DNA of 64,000 bases from Streptomyces sp. NBC_00370 (GCF_036084755.1 NZ_CP107968.1:3503501-3567500); one strand, 5' to 3'; shown: positions 15,906-25,493, counted from the stretch's first letter. Notes: generated by a model not told the origin, from the sequence alone. A program made the numbers and translations.

Positions 15906-17045
15906 GTCGTCGCGTACCCGTTTGACCAGCGTCGCCGCCAGGTCACGGCCGGCCGCACCCGCGGCGAGCGCCCGCAGCGAAGGGGCCAGCCAGCGGCGGG
16001 ACAGCAGCATCCGCTGGTTGCGGACGGTCTCCGGGCGCCAGTGCCGCTTGTACGGTTCGTTGCCGCGCAGCATGCTCAGCGTGGCGCCGCCGGCCGCCGT
16101 GATGTGCTGCGCGCCGTTGCGCAGCAGCAGCGAGGCGACATCCACCTTCCGCTCCCGCAGGACGGGATCGGCGCCGTACAGATAGCCGCCGGACAGCTGG
16201 GCCGACATCAGCGTCAGGTCGGAGGCCACCAACGCGCCGTCCAGCCGGAACTCCGTCACCCGCGCGTCCCCGCAGCTGACCATGGCCCGCACCGACCTGG
16301 CCAGATGCTCGGAGAAGCGGGTGCTGAGGTGTTCCGGGGTGACCTTGCGGCCCTGCCACTGGAGCCGGTGCAGCGCCAGCAGCCGTTCGACGGCCGCCGG
16401 GATCTCGTCCTCGGGCACCTCGCGCTCGTCGATGCCGAGCTTGTCGGCCTTGCGGAGCTTGGCCCGTACCCGCTGCGCGCGCGAGGAGGGCAGCCGGGAG
16501 ATCAGCTCCTCGATGGGCACGGCGGGCAGTTCGAGACACGGCGAGTCGGCCCGGCGCAGCCGTGGCCCGTCCCAGCAGCCGAAGACCCGCTCGGCGGCGG
16601 CGCCAGGACGTACCTCGCGCAGGTCGATCACCGCGGTACGGGCCGCTCCGGCGAGCGCCTTCGCCAGCGCCGACGCCGCAGCGTCCGCGCAGCTGTCGTC
16701 GAGCAGCACATCGGAGAAGTCGGAGATGGTGCCGCCGAGCTGCACGAGGACCGGCAGCGGGCGGCGCACCAGCATCAGGGGCGCGGCGGCGACCAGTTCG
16801 TCGCCCTTGCGTACGATCACGATCCGCAGTCGGCCAGGGGTGCCGTACGACAGCCACCAGGAGTGCAGCCAGGAGTGGCTCTGGAAGGGCGTCGCCGTCC
16901 TTGAGCGGCGGAACAGCGCGGTCCACTCGGCTTCGAGCGCGCCGAAGCGGTCGCTGTCCCGGCACACCTCGGAGGTGAAGACCGACCCCGAGACGGAGGC
17001 GGAGAGGGGCGCCGACGCGGGGTGGGCGTTCGTCTCGGCGGCCAT
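15885..17045 (-). CDS. GNAT/CelD-BcsL-type acyltransferase of the polysaccharide operon
   Basis: The protein has 386 residues with two GNAT-like halves, as in the CelD/BcsL and FemAB-like acetyltransferase group. Signs are EWTALFRRSRTATPFQSHSWLHSWW at the N-terminus, LRIVIVRKGDELVAAAPLML, and in the C-terminal half VTEFRLDGALVASDLTLM with GGYLYGADP. Such proteins occur in exopolysaccharide clusters and probably acylate the polymer or its precursor. The ATG at 17045 overlaps the stop of the Wzz gene by one base. It is the last gene of the operon. Confidence 0.85.
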   Translation of the reverse strand: MAAETNAHPASAPLSASVSGSVFTSEVCRDSDRFGALEAEWTALFRRSRTATPFQSHSWLHSWWLSYGTPGRLRIVIVRKGDELVAAAPLMLVRRPLPVLVQLGGTISDFSDVLLDDSCADAAASALAKALAGAARTAVIDLREVRPGAAAERVFGCWDGPRLRRADSPCLELPAVPIEELISRLPSSRAQRVRAKLRKADKLGIDEREVPEDEIPAAVERLLALHRLQWQGRKVTPEHLSTRFSEHLARSVRAMVSCGDARVTEFRLDGALVASDLTLMSAQLSGGYLYGADPVLRERKVDVASLLLRNGAQHITAAGGATLSMLRGNEPYKRHWRPETVRNQRMLLSRRWLAPSLRALAAGAAGRDLAATLVKRVRDDAGAGKD

Positions 17046-17764
17046 CACACCGTTTCCGGCTGTGGCTGGGCGGACGCGGCGGGCGCGGCGGAAGCGGAGA
17101 CGGGTGACGCGGACTGGGTCGGGTTCGGTACGGACACGTGCTGCTCGCCGCGCCCGCGCTTGGGCCTGACCAGCAGGGCGAGGCCGCCGAGCAGTCCGCC
17201 CGCGCAGCCGCCGACCAGGGCGGCCAGCGGCGTCGAGGGCGAGACGGGCGCGGTGGGTTTGACGGCGCGGGAGAACTGCAGCACCTTCACGTTCGTACTG
17301 CTCTGCAGATGACCGCCGTTGCTGACCAGCGCCTTGGCGACGCCGTCCGCCATGTTCACGGCCGTCGAGGCGCGGGTCGCCGTCGCGGTCACGGAGATCA
17401 TCGGCGCGTCGGGCGACGTGGCCGTCTGTACGTGCTCCTTGAGGGTCTTCGCCGAGACACCGGCCCAGACCTGCGCGTCGCCGGTGAGGGCGACCTGCGG
17501 GGCGACCCGCCCGTAGGCGGTGGCGAAGCCGAGCGCCGCCGCCGGGTCGGCCTTGTCCGTCGGGACGACGAGCACGTAACTGGTCGCCGTGTACTCGGGG
17601 GTGCTGACCAGCCCGTAGGTGGCACCGGCCGCGGCGCCGAGCGCGGCGGCCACCGGCACGACGACCCAGGCGGGGAGCCGCTTCAGCCGGGCCCGGCCGG
17701 TACTCGCTCGCTGTGTACTCGGCTGCCGCGTACTCACTTGCTGGGCACTCGATTTCTGGGTCAT
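17045..17764 (-). CDS. Wzz-like chain-length determinant (polysaccharide co-polymerase)
   Basis: The protein has 239 residues with two membrane helices, WVVVPVAAALGAAAGATYGLV near residue 33 and LAALVGGCAGGLLGGLALLV near residue 190. They flank an extracytoplasmic domain containing EYTATSYVLVVPTDKAD. The Pro-rich pattern before the second helix, VKPTAPVSPSTP, is typical of Wzz/KpsE. No tyrosine kinase domain follows. It should set polymer length with the membrane polymerase of the same operon. The gene starts 7 bp after the GT4 stop. Confidence 0.85.
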   Translation of the reverse strand: MTQKSSAQQVSTRQPSTQRASTGRARLKRLPAWVVVPVAAALGAAAGATYGLVSTPEYTATSYVLVVPTDKADPAAALGFATAYGRVAPQVALTGDAQVWAGVSAKTLKEHVQTATSPDAPMISVTATATRASTAVNMADGVAKALVSNGGHLQSSTNVKVLQFSRAVKPTAPVSPSTPLAALVGGCAGGLLGGLALLVRPKRGRGEQHVSVPNPTQSASPVSASAAPAASAQPQPETV

Positions 17765-17771
17765 GAGCCGC

Positions 17772-18938
17772 TCACTTCTCGGATGGGGTGCGGTCTGGGG
17801 TGGGGTGCGGGCCGCCGACGGTGTGCTCGTAGACGGCCATCAGCTGGTGTGCGCTGCGGGAGATGTCGTAGTGGTGTGCGGCGGCCGGCACCGGCAGCCG
17901 GTGCGCGTCGCGTCCCCTGAACCGCTTCTGCTCGGCGGCCAGTTCGGCGGTCAGCTCGGCGATCGAGCCGCTGATCCCGCGGGCGCCGGGCGCCGCCTGC
18001 GCCGGGAGGTCCTGGAGGGCGGGACAGGCGGCGTGCAGCACCGGAAGTCCTGCGGCGAGCGCTTCGACGACGGCGAGGCCGAACGCCTCCTCCGGGGACG
18101 TCGAGACGAAGACGTCCATGGCGGCGAGCAGCGACGGCAGGTCGGAGCCCGGCGCGGTGCCGCTGCCGGGCGGGTCCTCGCAGGCGCCGGGCAGCAGCGT
18201 CCTGTGCTCGGCTCCGCGCTGCGCGGCCAGCCGCAGCAGCCCGGCCCGTTCGGGTCCTTCGCCGACGAGCAGCAGGTGTGCGTCCGGCAGTCCGGCGACG
18301 GCCTGGACGAGCGTCCCGAAGCGTTTGGTCGCCGCCAGCCGTCCGACCCCGCCGACGACGAAGGCGTCCTGCGGCAGCCCCAGCCGGGCGCGTGCGGCGC
18401 GCCGGGCGCGTGGGTCGTAGCCGAAGCGGCCGACCTCGATGCCGTTGGGCACGACATGGATACGGTCGCCGCGCACCCCCCAGCGCTCCAGCCGGCGGGC
18501 GACGGTCGCGGAGACGGCCACGGTCGCGCTGCCGAGCCGCTCCCCCGCGAGATACAGCGCGCGGGCGCCCTGGGAGAGCGGGCGGCCCTCGATCTGGGCG
18601 TCGCCCAGCGAGTGTTCGGTGGCGACGACGGACCGTACGCCCGCGAGGCGCGCGGCGAACCGCCCGTACAGACAGGCCCGGTACAGATGCGTGTGCACCA
18701 GGTCGTAGCGGCCCTGCCGGACGAGCCGGGTCAGCCGGGGCAGCGCCCCGATGTCGCGGTTGCCGGTCATTGCGAGGTCGGTGACCCGCACCCCGTCGGC
18801 GACGATGCCCGCGGCGACCGCTCCGGGGTTGGTGAGGGTGACCACCTCGCTGTCGGTGGGCAGTTCCCGCAGCAGCAGCCGCAGTTGCTGCTCGGCGCCG
18901 CCGATCCCGAGCCCGGTGATGATGTGCAGGACCTTCAC
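17772..18938 (-). CDS. GT4-family glycosyltransferase
   Basis: The protein has 388 residues. It starts VKVLHIITGLGIGGAEQQL, the classic GT4 N-terminal Gly-rich loop. RIHVVPNGIEVGRF and FVVGGVGRLAATKRF open the second Rossmann domain. The donor-binding ExxxxxxxE motif lies in SPEEAFGLAVVEALAAGLPV. It should add a sugar to the lipid-linked repeat on the cytosolic face of the membrane. The GTG at 18938 follows GGGGAGG and overlaps the deacetylase stop by 4 bp, so the genes are translationally coupled. Confidence 0.92.
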   Translation of the reverse strand: MKVLHIITGLGIGGAEQQLRLLLRELPTDSEVVTLTNPGAVAAGIVADGVRVTDLAMTGNRDIGALPRLTRLVRQGRYDLVHTHLYRACLYGRFAARLAGVRSVVATEHSLGDAQIEGRPLSQGARALYLAGERLGSATVAVSATVARRLERWGVRGDRIHVVPNGIEVGRFGYDPRARRAARARLGLPQDAFVVGGVGRLAATKRFGTLVQAVAGLPDAHLLLVGEGPERAGLLRLAAQRGAEHRTLLPGACEDPPGSGTAPGSDLPSLLAAMDVFVSTSPEEAFGLAVVEALAAGLPVLHAACPALQDLPAQAAPGARGISGSIAELTAELAAEQKRFRGRDAHRLPVPAAAHHYDISRSAHQLMAVYEHTVGGPHPTPDRTPSEK

Positions 18939-19747
18939 CCGTCCGCCTCCCCGCGGGCGCCCTCCGGGACGAGCGGTTCGTCGGCCGCCGCGTACGGCGG
19001 CTCCGGGTAGGGGCCGTACGCGACGGACTGGCGGCGCCGTGGGTGCAGTGCCCACTTGGCGTGCATCCGCCAGCCGGTGTCCCGCTCGCCGACATGGATG
19101 CGCGGCAGCGCGAACAGGCCGGTGAGCGGCCCCGGGCTGATCCCGACGGCGTACGAGTAGCCCGCGGCCCGCACGGCGTTGACGGCGCGCGCGTCGACCG
19201 AGCCGTACGGGTAGCAGAAGCCGGTCACCTCGCGGCCGCTGACGGCCCGCAGCAGGGCGCGGCTGCGGGCGGTCTCCGCGGCGAGGAGTTCGTCGTCGAC
19301 GTCCGGTCCTGTGAGGTCCGTGTGCAGCAGGCCGTGCGAGCCGATCTCCATCCCGGCGTCCACGGCGGCGCGGATGCCGTCCTCGGTGAGGAGGGGCTTG
19401 CGCGGGCCGAGCCGGTCCCATTCGTTGCTGCCGCCGATCCGGCCCGGCAGGACGTAGACGGTGGCGGTGCAGCCGTAGTGCCGAAGCAGCGGCAGGGCGC
19501 CGGTGACGAAGTCGGCGTAGCCGTCGTCGAAGGTCAGGCCGACGAGTCCGGCGCCACGCCCGGCCGCGCGGGCGCGCAGCAGCCGTTCCATGGAGACGCC
19601 GGTCAGGCCCCGGCGGCGCAGCCAGTCGAGCTGCCTGGCGAGCCGGGCCGGGGAGACGGTGACCTGGTAGGGGTCGTCGGTGGGGTCGGCGACCGAGTGG
19701 TACATGACTGCCCACAGGGGGCCGGCGGACGTGTCGTCAACGGGCAT
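18935..19747 (-). CDS. Polysaccharide deacetylase (NodB domain)
   Basis: The protein has 270 residues with a CE4 NodB fold. Motif 1 is LTFDDGYADF, with the catalytic and metal-binding Asp pair. Motif 2 is GSHGLLHTDL, the His-x3-His zinc pair. Motif 3 is GFCYPYGSVDA. No signal peptide is visible, so it may act on a lipid-linked or sugar precursor inside the cell, or be exported by another route. It overlaps the flippase gene upstream (11 bp) and the GT4 gene downstream (4 bp). Confidence 0.92.
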   Translation of the reverse strand: MPVDDTSAGPLWAVMYHSVADPTDDPYQVTVSPARLARQLDWLRRRGLTGVSMERLLRARAAGRGAGLVGLTFDDGYADFVTGALPLLRHYGCTATVYVLPGRIGGSNEWDRLGPRKPLLTEDGIRAAVDAGMEIGSHGLLHTDLTGPDVDDELLAAETARSRALLRAVSGREVTGFCYPYGSVDARAVNAVRAAGYSYAVGISPGPLTGLFALPRIHVGERDTGWRMHAKWALHPRRRQSVAYGPYPEPPYAAADEPLVPEGARGEADG

Positions 19748-21383
19748 GCGCGAGCCTTCGTGTGACGGGACGGAGGATGGTGTCGATCTCGGGTGCGCGC
19801 AGGGCGCGCGCGATGACGAGGAACACCGCGGCGACCGCGACGCAGGCGGCGCAGGCGCCGAGCAGGGGGGAGGGGACGAGCGCGCCGCACAGCCACCCGG
19901 AGCCGGTGGCAGCGGCCGCAGCGGCGCTGAGTTTCACCAGGCCGCCCGTGGTGTGTGCGATCCGGACGGGCACGCTGTGCCGGCCGACCCCGGCGAGCAG
20001 CAGGGCGGCGGTGACGGTGATGCCGAGCGCGTTGGAGGCCGCGATGCCGAGGACGCCCCAGACGTGCAGCAGCAGGGCGCCAGCGACGGCGTTGACGGCG
20101 AGCCCGGCCAGCATGGCGACGGCGGGGAACCACAGGGGGCGCGCCGCCGAGAAGTAGCAGCGTACGAGCGCGCCGACCAGGGTCTGGCCGAGCAGCCCGA
20201 GGGCGTACACGCGCATGACGGAGGCGGTCGCCGCGGTGTCGGCCTTGACGAAGGCGCCGCGCTGGAAGAGCACTTCGATGATCTGCGGTGCGCAGGAGAT
20301 GACGGTGGCGGCGCCGATCAGCACGATGATCCCGGCCAGCGCCAGGTCGCGTTCGACGCGCCGCCGCGCCACATCGGTCTCGCCGGCCGCCATGGCGCGG
20401 GCCACGACGGGGAACGTGACGGTGCACAGCATCAGGGAGAGGGTCATCGGCATCTGGGCGACCTTCTGCGCGTAGTTCAGATGCGAGATGGCGCCTGCGG
20501 GCAGCGGGGCGGCGAGGAAGCGTTCCACGAGGACCTGCGACTGCCTGCTGAGGGCGAAGACGATGACGGGGGCGAGCAGTCCGAGCGCGACGGGCGGTCC
20601 GCTCTTGGCCTCGGACTGCGGCTGGTCGGCGGTGCCGGGCGCGCGTTCCTTGAGCCTGCGCCACAGGGCGGGTACCTGCACGAGCGCCATCAGGACACCG
20701 CCGACGGCGACGCCCGCAGCCGCCGCCCGTACGCCGATACGGTCGCGCAGCACCAGCATCGTCGTGACGATGCCGATGTTGTAGACGGCGTAGATCGTGG
20801 CGGGTGCCACGAACGAGCCGTGCGCGCGCAGCGCGGCGCTGAGGTACCCGGCGAGGCCGAAGCTGAAGGCGCAGGTCGCGGTCAGCCGGGTGCAGTCGAC
20901 GGCGACCTGCGGTTCGGGCAGTCCCGGCGCGAGGACGGCGACGACCCAGGGCGCCGTGGCGACGAGCAGGGCGGCGCCCGCGCTGAGTACCAGGAAGAGC
21001 CGGGGCAGCGTGGAGCGGACGAGCGCGAGCACCGGGTCGGGTGAGAGCCGGTCGGCCCTGCGGGCGATGGCGAGGCTGAAGGCGGGGACGAGGATCAGCG
21101 CCATGGCGTCCTCGATGAGGAGCGTCGAGGCGACCTCGGGCACGGTCCAGGCGACGAGGAACGCGTCGGTGTCGGGGCCCGCTCCGTACAGATGCGCGAT
21201 GGTCTGGTCGCGGAGCAGCCCGAGCAGCGCGCCCGCCGCGGTCAGCGCAGCGGTCAGGAAGGCGGCCCGCGCCAGGAACCGCCCGGAGGACGGGCCTGTG
21301 GTGTCCGTGCCGGGTGGGCCCGGCTGGGTGGGGACGGCGGGCAGCGACGGTACGGAGGGCGGGGACTGCCGGGTCTCGCTCAC
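19737..21383 (-). CDS. MurJ/MviN-family lipid-linked oligosaccharide flippase
   Basis: This 548-residue integral membrane protein has about 14 predicted helices. The MviN signature is near the N-terminus (AAFLTAALTAAGALLGLLRD, GAGPDTDAFLVAW), and LLIEDAMALILVPAF and YFSAARPLWFPAVAMLAGL follow. Being inside a polysaccharide operon, it most likely acts as the Wzx-type flippase for the lipid-linked repeat unit rather than as the essential lipid II flippase. It overlaps both neighbours (stop within the deacetylase start; start within the ligase stop). Confidence 0.88.
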   Translation of the reverse strand: MSETRQSPPSVPSLPAVPTQPGPPGTDTTGPSSGRFLARAAFLTAALTAAGALLGLLRDQTIAHLYGAGPDTDAFLVAWTVPEVASTLLIEDAMALILVPAFSLAIARRADRLSPDPVLALVRSTLPRLFLVLSAGAALLVATAPWVVAVLAPGLPEPQVAVDCTRLTATCAFSFGLAGYLSAALRAHGSFVAPATIYAVYNIGIVTTMLVLRDRIGVRAAAAGVAVGGVLMALVQVPALWRRLKERAPGTADQPQSEAKSGPPVALGLLAPVIVFALSRQSQVLVERFLAAPLPAGAISHLNYAQKVAQMPMTLSLMLCTVTFPVVARAMAAGETDVARRRVERDLALAGIIVLIGAATVISCAPQIIEVLFQRGAFVKADTAATASVMRVYALGLLGQTLVGALVRCYFSAARPLWFPAVAMLAGLAVNAVAGALLLHVWGVLGIAASNALGITVTAALLLAGVGRHSVPVRIAHTTGGLVKLSAAAAAATGSGWLCGALVPSPLLGACAACVAVAAVFLVIARALRAPEIDTILRPVTRRLAHAR

Positions 21384-22771
21384 GCGTGGGCGGCCCCCTT
21401 GTCGGACTCGCCGTGCGCGGCTGACGGCCGGTCACGCATCGGGCCGAGCGCCCAGCAGGCGGCGAGTCCCAGCATCACGGCCGTCAGGACGGTCGAGGGG
21501 CCGCCGATGTCGGCGTAACTGAAGTCGATCAGCTGCCAGACCAGCAGTCCTACGACGGCGATGGCGCAGCCTGCGCCGGTACGGGAGCGGCGCGCGCCGG
21601 GCAGTCTGCGCAGCGCGCACACCAGCAGCGCGGCCCAGCTGCCGACCAGGGCGACGATCCCGAGCAGCCCCTGTTCGCTGAGGACGAGCAGGTACATATT
21701 GTGCGGGGACAGCAGCGGCTGGCGCTGGAAGCCCGCGCCCGCGCCGTCGGTGTCGCTGCCCGAGGACAGCGCGAGCGAGGCGTGGCTGTCGCGGTAGGCG
21801 GGGAAGCCCTTCAACCCGACGCCGGTGACGGGCTCTTCGCGCCACATGTCGGTGGCGGCCGCCCACATCGTGTACCGGTCGGTGACGGACTGGTCGGGCG
21901 CCGCGGTGACCTGGGTGATGGAGTCGAGCCTGTCGGTGATCATCTGCGAGCCGATGCCGAGCCCGCCGACCAGTACGACACCGAGGGCGCCGGCGACGAG
22001 CGCGATCCTGGCCGCCCTGCGCAGCCCGGACAGGGCCAGTTGCAGGACGAGCGCGACGGCGGTCGCGATCCACGCGCCCCGGCTGAAGGACAGCACGAGC
22101 GGCAGGAACAGCAGCCCGGCGCAGACCGTGGCGAGGGTGCGCTGTCCGCGCGGTACGTCGTGGTCGTCGCCGAGCGCGAAGCCGGCGCAGATGACCAGCC
22201 CGTAGGCGACGACGGTCGCCATGCCCATCACGTCGGTGGGGCCGAAGGTGCCGACGGCCCTGATGTCCTTGCCCATGTACGAGGCGCCGGTGGCGGTCAG
22301 GTACTGCACGACCCCGATCGCGCCCTGGACCAGGCCGAGGGCGACGACGGAGCCCGCGACGAACCGCAGGTCCCTGCGGTCGCGGACGAGCAGCAGCAGC
22401 GCGGCCGGTACGAGCACGAAGATCTGCAGATAGCGCGCGACACCGGGCAGGCTGACCGCCGGGTCGTACGAGGTGACGGCGGCGGCCGAGACACCGACCA
22501 CGGGCAGTCCGAGGATCACGGCGGCCGTCCGGGTCAGCGGGCGGGCCCGCTGCCGCAGCAGCATGACGAAGCAGTGGACGACGAGCAGCCCGGACGCGGC
22601 GTCGGCGACCGTACCCGTACCTGACGCACCGTCATTTTCGGTCGGCGCGGGGACGGCGAGCAGGGCGACGACGGCGACGACGGGCAGCAGGGGCGCGTAG
22701 CGGCGCAGCGTCTCCCGCCAGGGAAAGGGTTGCTGACGGTCCGTCAGTACGAGTGCGTCGGCGGCGGCCAT
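21380..22771 (-). CDS. O-antigen ligase/polymerase-family membrane protein
   Basis: The protein has 463 residues and about 11-12 hydrophobic helices. A large extracytoplasmic loop in the C-terminal half contains EEPVTGVGLKGFPAYRDSHA and LSPHNMYLLVLSEQGLLGI, the Wzy_C signature (PHN) of WaaL/Wzy enzymes. In a Gram-positive operon with a flippase and Wzz it most likely polymerises repeats (Wzy role) or transfers polymer to a surface acceptor. The ATG at 22771 overlaps the stop of the upstream sugar transferase (TGATG). Confidence 0.88.
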   Translation of the reverse strand: MAAADALVLTDRQQPFPWRETLRRYAPLLPVVAVVALLAVPAPTENDGASGTGTVADAASGLLVVHCFVMLLRQRARPLTRTAAVILGLPVVGVSAAAVTSYDPAVSLPGVARYLQIFVLVPAALLLLVRDRRDLRFVAGSVVALGLVQGAIGVVQYLTATGASYMGKDIRAVGTFGPTDVMGMATVVAYGLVICAGFALGDDHDVPRGQRTLATVCAGLLFLPLVLSFSRGAWIATAVALVLQLALSGLRRAARIALVAGALGVVLVGGLGIGSQMITDRLDSITQVTAAPDQSVTDRYTMWAAATDMWREEPVTGVGLKGFPAYRDSHASLALSSGSDTDGAGAGFQRQPLLSPHNMYLLVLSEQGLLGIVALVGSWAALLVCALRRLPGARRSRTGAGCAIAVVGLLVWQLIDFSYADIGGPSTVLTAVMLGLAACWALGPMRDRPSAAHGESDKGAAHA

Positions 22772-24303
22772 CAGCTGCCCGCCGGACGGACGAGGGAGAC
22801 AGCGGTCCGCACCAGGATGCACACGTCCTGCCAGAGCGACCAGTGGTCGATGTAGTGGTTGTCGAAGCGCGACCGGTCCTCGATGGAGGTGTCACCGCGC
22901 AATCCGTTGACCTGGGCGAGCCCGGTGATGCCGACCGGCATCCGGTGCCTGGCGGCGTAACCGGGCAGCGTCTTGCTGAAGTTGGCGACGAAGAAGGGCC
23001 GTTCGGGGCGCGGCCCGACCAGGCTCATGTCGCCGCGCAGCACGTTCCACAGCTGCGGCAGCTCGTCCAGCGAGGTGCGGCGCAGCACCCGGCCGACCGG
23101 GCTCATCCGCAGGTCGCCCGCGACGTTCCAGCGGGTGGCGGCCTCGTGGTCGTCGGCGGGGCGCAGCGTACGGAACTTCAGCAGGGTGAAGGGGTGGCCG
23201 TCCTGCCCGATGCGCTCCTGCCGGAACAGCACGCCGGGGCCGTCGCCGAGCCGTACCGCGAGGGCGCAGACGAACAGCACCGGCGAGACGGCGAGCAGCG
23301 CCGGGGTCGCGACGGCGATGTCGAGCAGCCGCTTGGCGACGGTGCCGGAGCGGCGGACGGCGGGCGGGGCGACGCGGTGGCAGCCGAAGCCCCAGAGGTG
23401 CTCGGCCATCCGGCGGGGCTGTGTCCTGGCCGCGTCGCCGACGAACCAGGTGGCGCAGCCGTACTGGTGGAACAGCGCGACGAGCGAGGCGTGTCGGGCC
23501 GTGTCCCACGCGCCGCCCTCATCGGTGAAAACGGCCTCCCGCACACCGTTCTGGATGACGGCGCGGTGGATCTCCTCGGTGGAGGTGAGCACCGGCAGCG
23601 CGCCGTCCATGGCCGCTTCGCGCTCGGCGTCCCCGGCGTCCTCGTACCTGTCGTCCTCGTACCGCTCCGGCGTGGGTGCGGCGATCCCGACGGGCCGCAG
23701 GCCGTACTCGGGGTGCTGGGTGAGTACGGCGGCCAGCCGGCGCGCCGAGCCGCCCGTACCGACGACGAGCGTGGCGCGTACGGTGTTGCGGACGGCGGCC
23801 CGTCGCCGGGCGTGCACGAGGGCGCGGGCACAGCAGGCGAAGGCCAGTTGGACGCCGATGCCGGCGAGCAGGGTGGTCAGGCCCAGTACGTGGCCGGGCA
23901 GCAGGGCAGCGATGACGGCTGCGGCCGCGCACCACGCGACGGCGGCGCGTGCGGCGAGCGCGGGGAGCTGGTCGAGCGCGGAGGGGGCGACGGCGGGCCG
24001 GTAGAGCCCGGCGTGCGCGTTGAGCACGGTCACGCAGACGACGAGCTGGACGGCGAGGACGGCGCCGCGCTGCTCGTCGCTGAGGACGGCGGTGGCCAGC
24101 AGCGCCGCCGCGCAGTCCGTCGCGAGCAGCGGGAGCCCGTAGCGCAGCGGGGTCCCCGCGGGCCTGCGGGGTGGCAGTGCCACGCGGTCCGGTGTGTCAC
24201 GGTCCCGGTCACGGGGCGGGGCGATCGAGACGCGCCCCCTGGCCTGTCCGCCCGCCTGCGCGGGCCCCGAAGGCGAAGGGACGCTGGTGCTTTCCGTGGT
24301 CAC
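22771..24303 (-). CDS. Exopolysaccharide polyprenyl glycosylphosphotransferase (WcaJ-like)
   Basis: The protein has 510 residues. Four or five N-terminal helices are followed by a CoA-binding-like domain (TLVVGTGGSARRLAAVL) and the C-terminal catalytic bacterial sugar transferase domain. That domain carries KRLLDIAVATPALLAVSPVL, LFRQERIGQDGHPFTLLKFR, RRTSLDELPQLWNVLRGDM and SLVGPRPERP. It starts repeat-unit assembly by moving a sugar-1-phosphate onto undecaprenyl phosphate. The GTG at 24303 overlaps the preceding GT4 stop. Confidence 0.93.
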   Translation of the reverse strand: MTTESTSVPSPSGPAQAGGQARGRVSIAPPRDRDRDTPDRVALPPRRPAGTPLRYGLPLLATDCAAALLATAVLSDEQRGAVLAVQLVVCVTVLNAHAGLYRPAVAPSALDQLPALAARAAVAWCAAAAVIAALLPGHVLGLTTLLAGIGVQLAFACCARALVHARRRAAVRNTVRATLVVGTGGSARRLAAVLTQHPEYGLRPVGIAAPTPERYEDDRYEDAGDAEREAAMDGALPVLTSTEEIHRAVIQNGVREAVFTDEGGAWDTARHASLVALFHQYGCATWFVGDAARTQPRRMAEHLWGFGCHRVAPPAVRRSGTVAKRLLDIAVATPALLAVSPVLFVCALAVRLGDGPGVLFRQERIGQDGHPFTLLKFRTLRPADDHEAATRWNVAGDLRMSPVGRVLRRTSLDELPQLWNVLRGDMSLVGPRPERPFFVANFSKTLPGYAARHRMPVGITGLAQVNGLRGDTSIEDRSRFDNHYIDHWSLWQDVCILVRTAVSLVRPAGS

Positions 24304-25493
24304 TGGGGGATCGGCTCCCTGCGCTCGGGGTGCGGCGCGGCGGCGACGTCGCGGTACACGCCCGCGACGGCCGCTGCGGTCTGCCGCACGTCAAAGGTGC
24401 TGAGTACGTGCTGTTGGCTCGCGCGGCCGAGGGCTTCGCGCAGGACCTTGTCACCGAGCAGAGCGCTCACAGCGGCGGCCAGCGCCCGGGAGTCCTCGGG
24501 CGGGACCAGACAGTGGTCCTCCCGTCCCGGCGGCAGGCTCTCGCGCGCGCCGTCCACATCGCTGAGGACGACGGGCCTGCCGCTCGCCATGGCTTCCAGC
24601 GGCGCCACCGCCATGCCCTCCCAGCGGGAGGGCAGGACGACCAGGTCGGCCGCCAGGTACCAGGGCGAGGTGTCGGCCACCGGCCCGGCGAAGAGCACCG
24701 ACCGCGGTGCGGTGGCACGCAGCCGCGCCTCGTCGGGTCCGTCGCCGACGAGGACCAGCCTGGCCTGCGGCGACCGGTGGGCGATCAGCTCCCAGGCGCG
24801 CAGCAGGACGTCCTGGCCCTTCTGCCGGCAGAGCCGTCCGACACACACGACGACGGGGGCCGCGCGTGAGAGCCCGGCGAGCAGCGGCAGCGCGGCGCGG
24901 GCCGCCGCCGTACCGGCCGGATCGGCCGCTCCCGCCGCCGGACCGAACCGGGTGATGTCCACGCCGTTGCGTACGACGGTCCATTCGGCGTCGACACCGG
25001 CGCGTTCGCCGGTGCGCCGTTCGGCGTCGCTGACGCAGATGACGCGGTCGGTCCAGCGGGCGGCCCAGCGCTCCCAGCGCAGGGCGAGCCCCGCCGTCAC
25101 CCCGCCGACGGCCTCGAAGGACCAGGCGTGCGGCTGGAAGACGGTGGGGACGCGGCCTCGGACGGCGAGCCGGCCGGCGAGCCCGGCCTTGGCGCTGTGC
25201 GCGTGGACGAGGTCGGGCCGTACCTCGTCCACCAGTCGGGAGACCTGACGCGTCTCGTCCAGCAGCCGGGGGCCGGGGCTGCGGACCGCGCGCCACACCC
25301 GCACGTCGGCGCCCAGCCGGGCCACCGCCTGCGGGAGAGGCCCCTCGTCGGGGCACGCGACGACGGCGCGTACCCCGCTGTCCAGCTGTGCCCGGACGAG
25401 ATCGGTGACCACTCTGGCCACACCGCCGTCGACCGGCTGGACGAGATGGAGTGCCGTGAAGCCGGTCCCGGGCCGGTGCCGTTGTGGCTGCAC
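24300..25493 (-). CDS. GT4-family glycosyltransferase, first gene of the polysaccharide operon
   Basis: The protein has 397 residues. FTALHLVQPVDGGVARVVTDL is the acceptor-side Gly-rich loop, and the nucleotide-sugar domain carries PVVVCVGRLCRQKGQDVLLRAW. The donor motif lies in PSRWEGMAVAPLEAMASGRPVV. It is the most upstream gene of the overlapping minus-strand operon. GTG 25493 has a modest AAAGAG site. The operon promoter should lie in the 66-bp gap after the DUF3344 gene or further upstream. Confidence 0.92.
   Translation of the reverse strand: MQPQRHRPGTGFTALHLVQPVDGGVARVVTDLVRAQLDSGVRAVVACPDEGPLPQAVARLGADVRVWRAVRSPGPRLLDETRQVSRLVDEVRPDLVHAHSAKAGLAGRLAVRGRVPTVFQPHAWSFEAVGGVTAGLALRWERWAARWTDRVICVSDAERRTGERAGVDAEWTVVRNGVDITRFGPAAGAADPAGTAAARAALPLLAGLSRAAPVVVCVGRLCRQKGQDVLLRAWELIAHRSPQARLVLVGDGPDEARLRATAPRSVLFAGPVADTSPWYLAADLVVLPSRWEGMAVAPLEAMASGRPVVLSDVDGARESLPPGREDHCLVPPEDSRALAAAVSALLGDKVLREALGRASQQHVLSTFDVRQTAAAVAGVYRDVAAAPHPERREPIPQ

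Noticed and set aside
22753..25248. 831-codon + strand frame
   Set aside because: It runs antisense to the sugar transferase and GT4 genes, with no domains or ribosome site.
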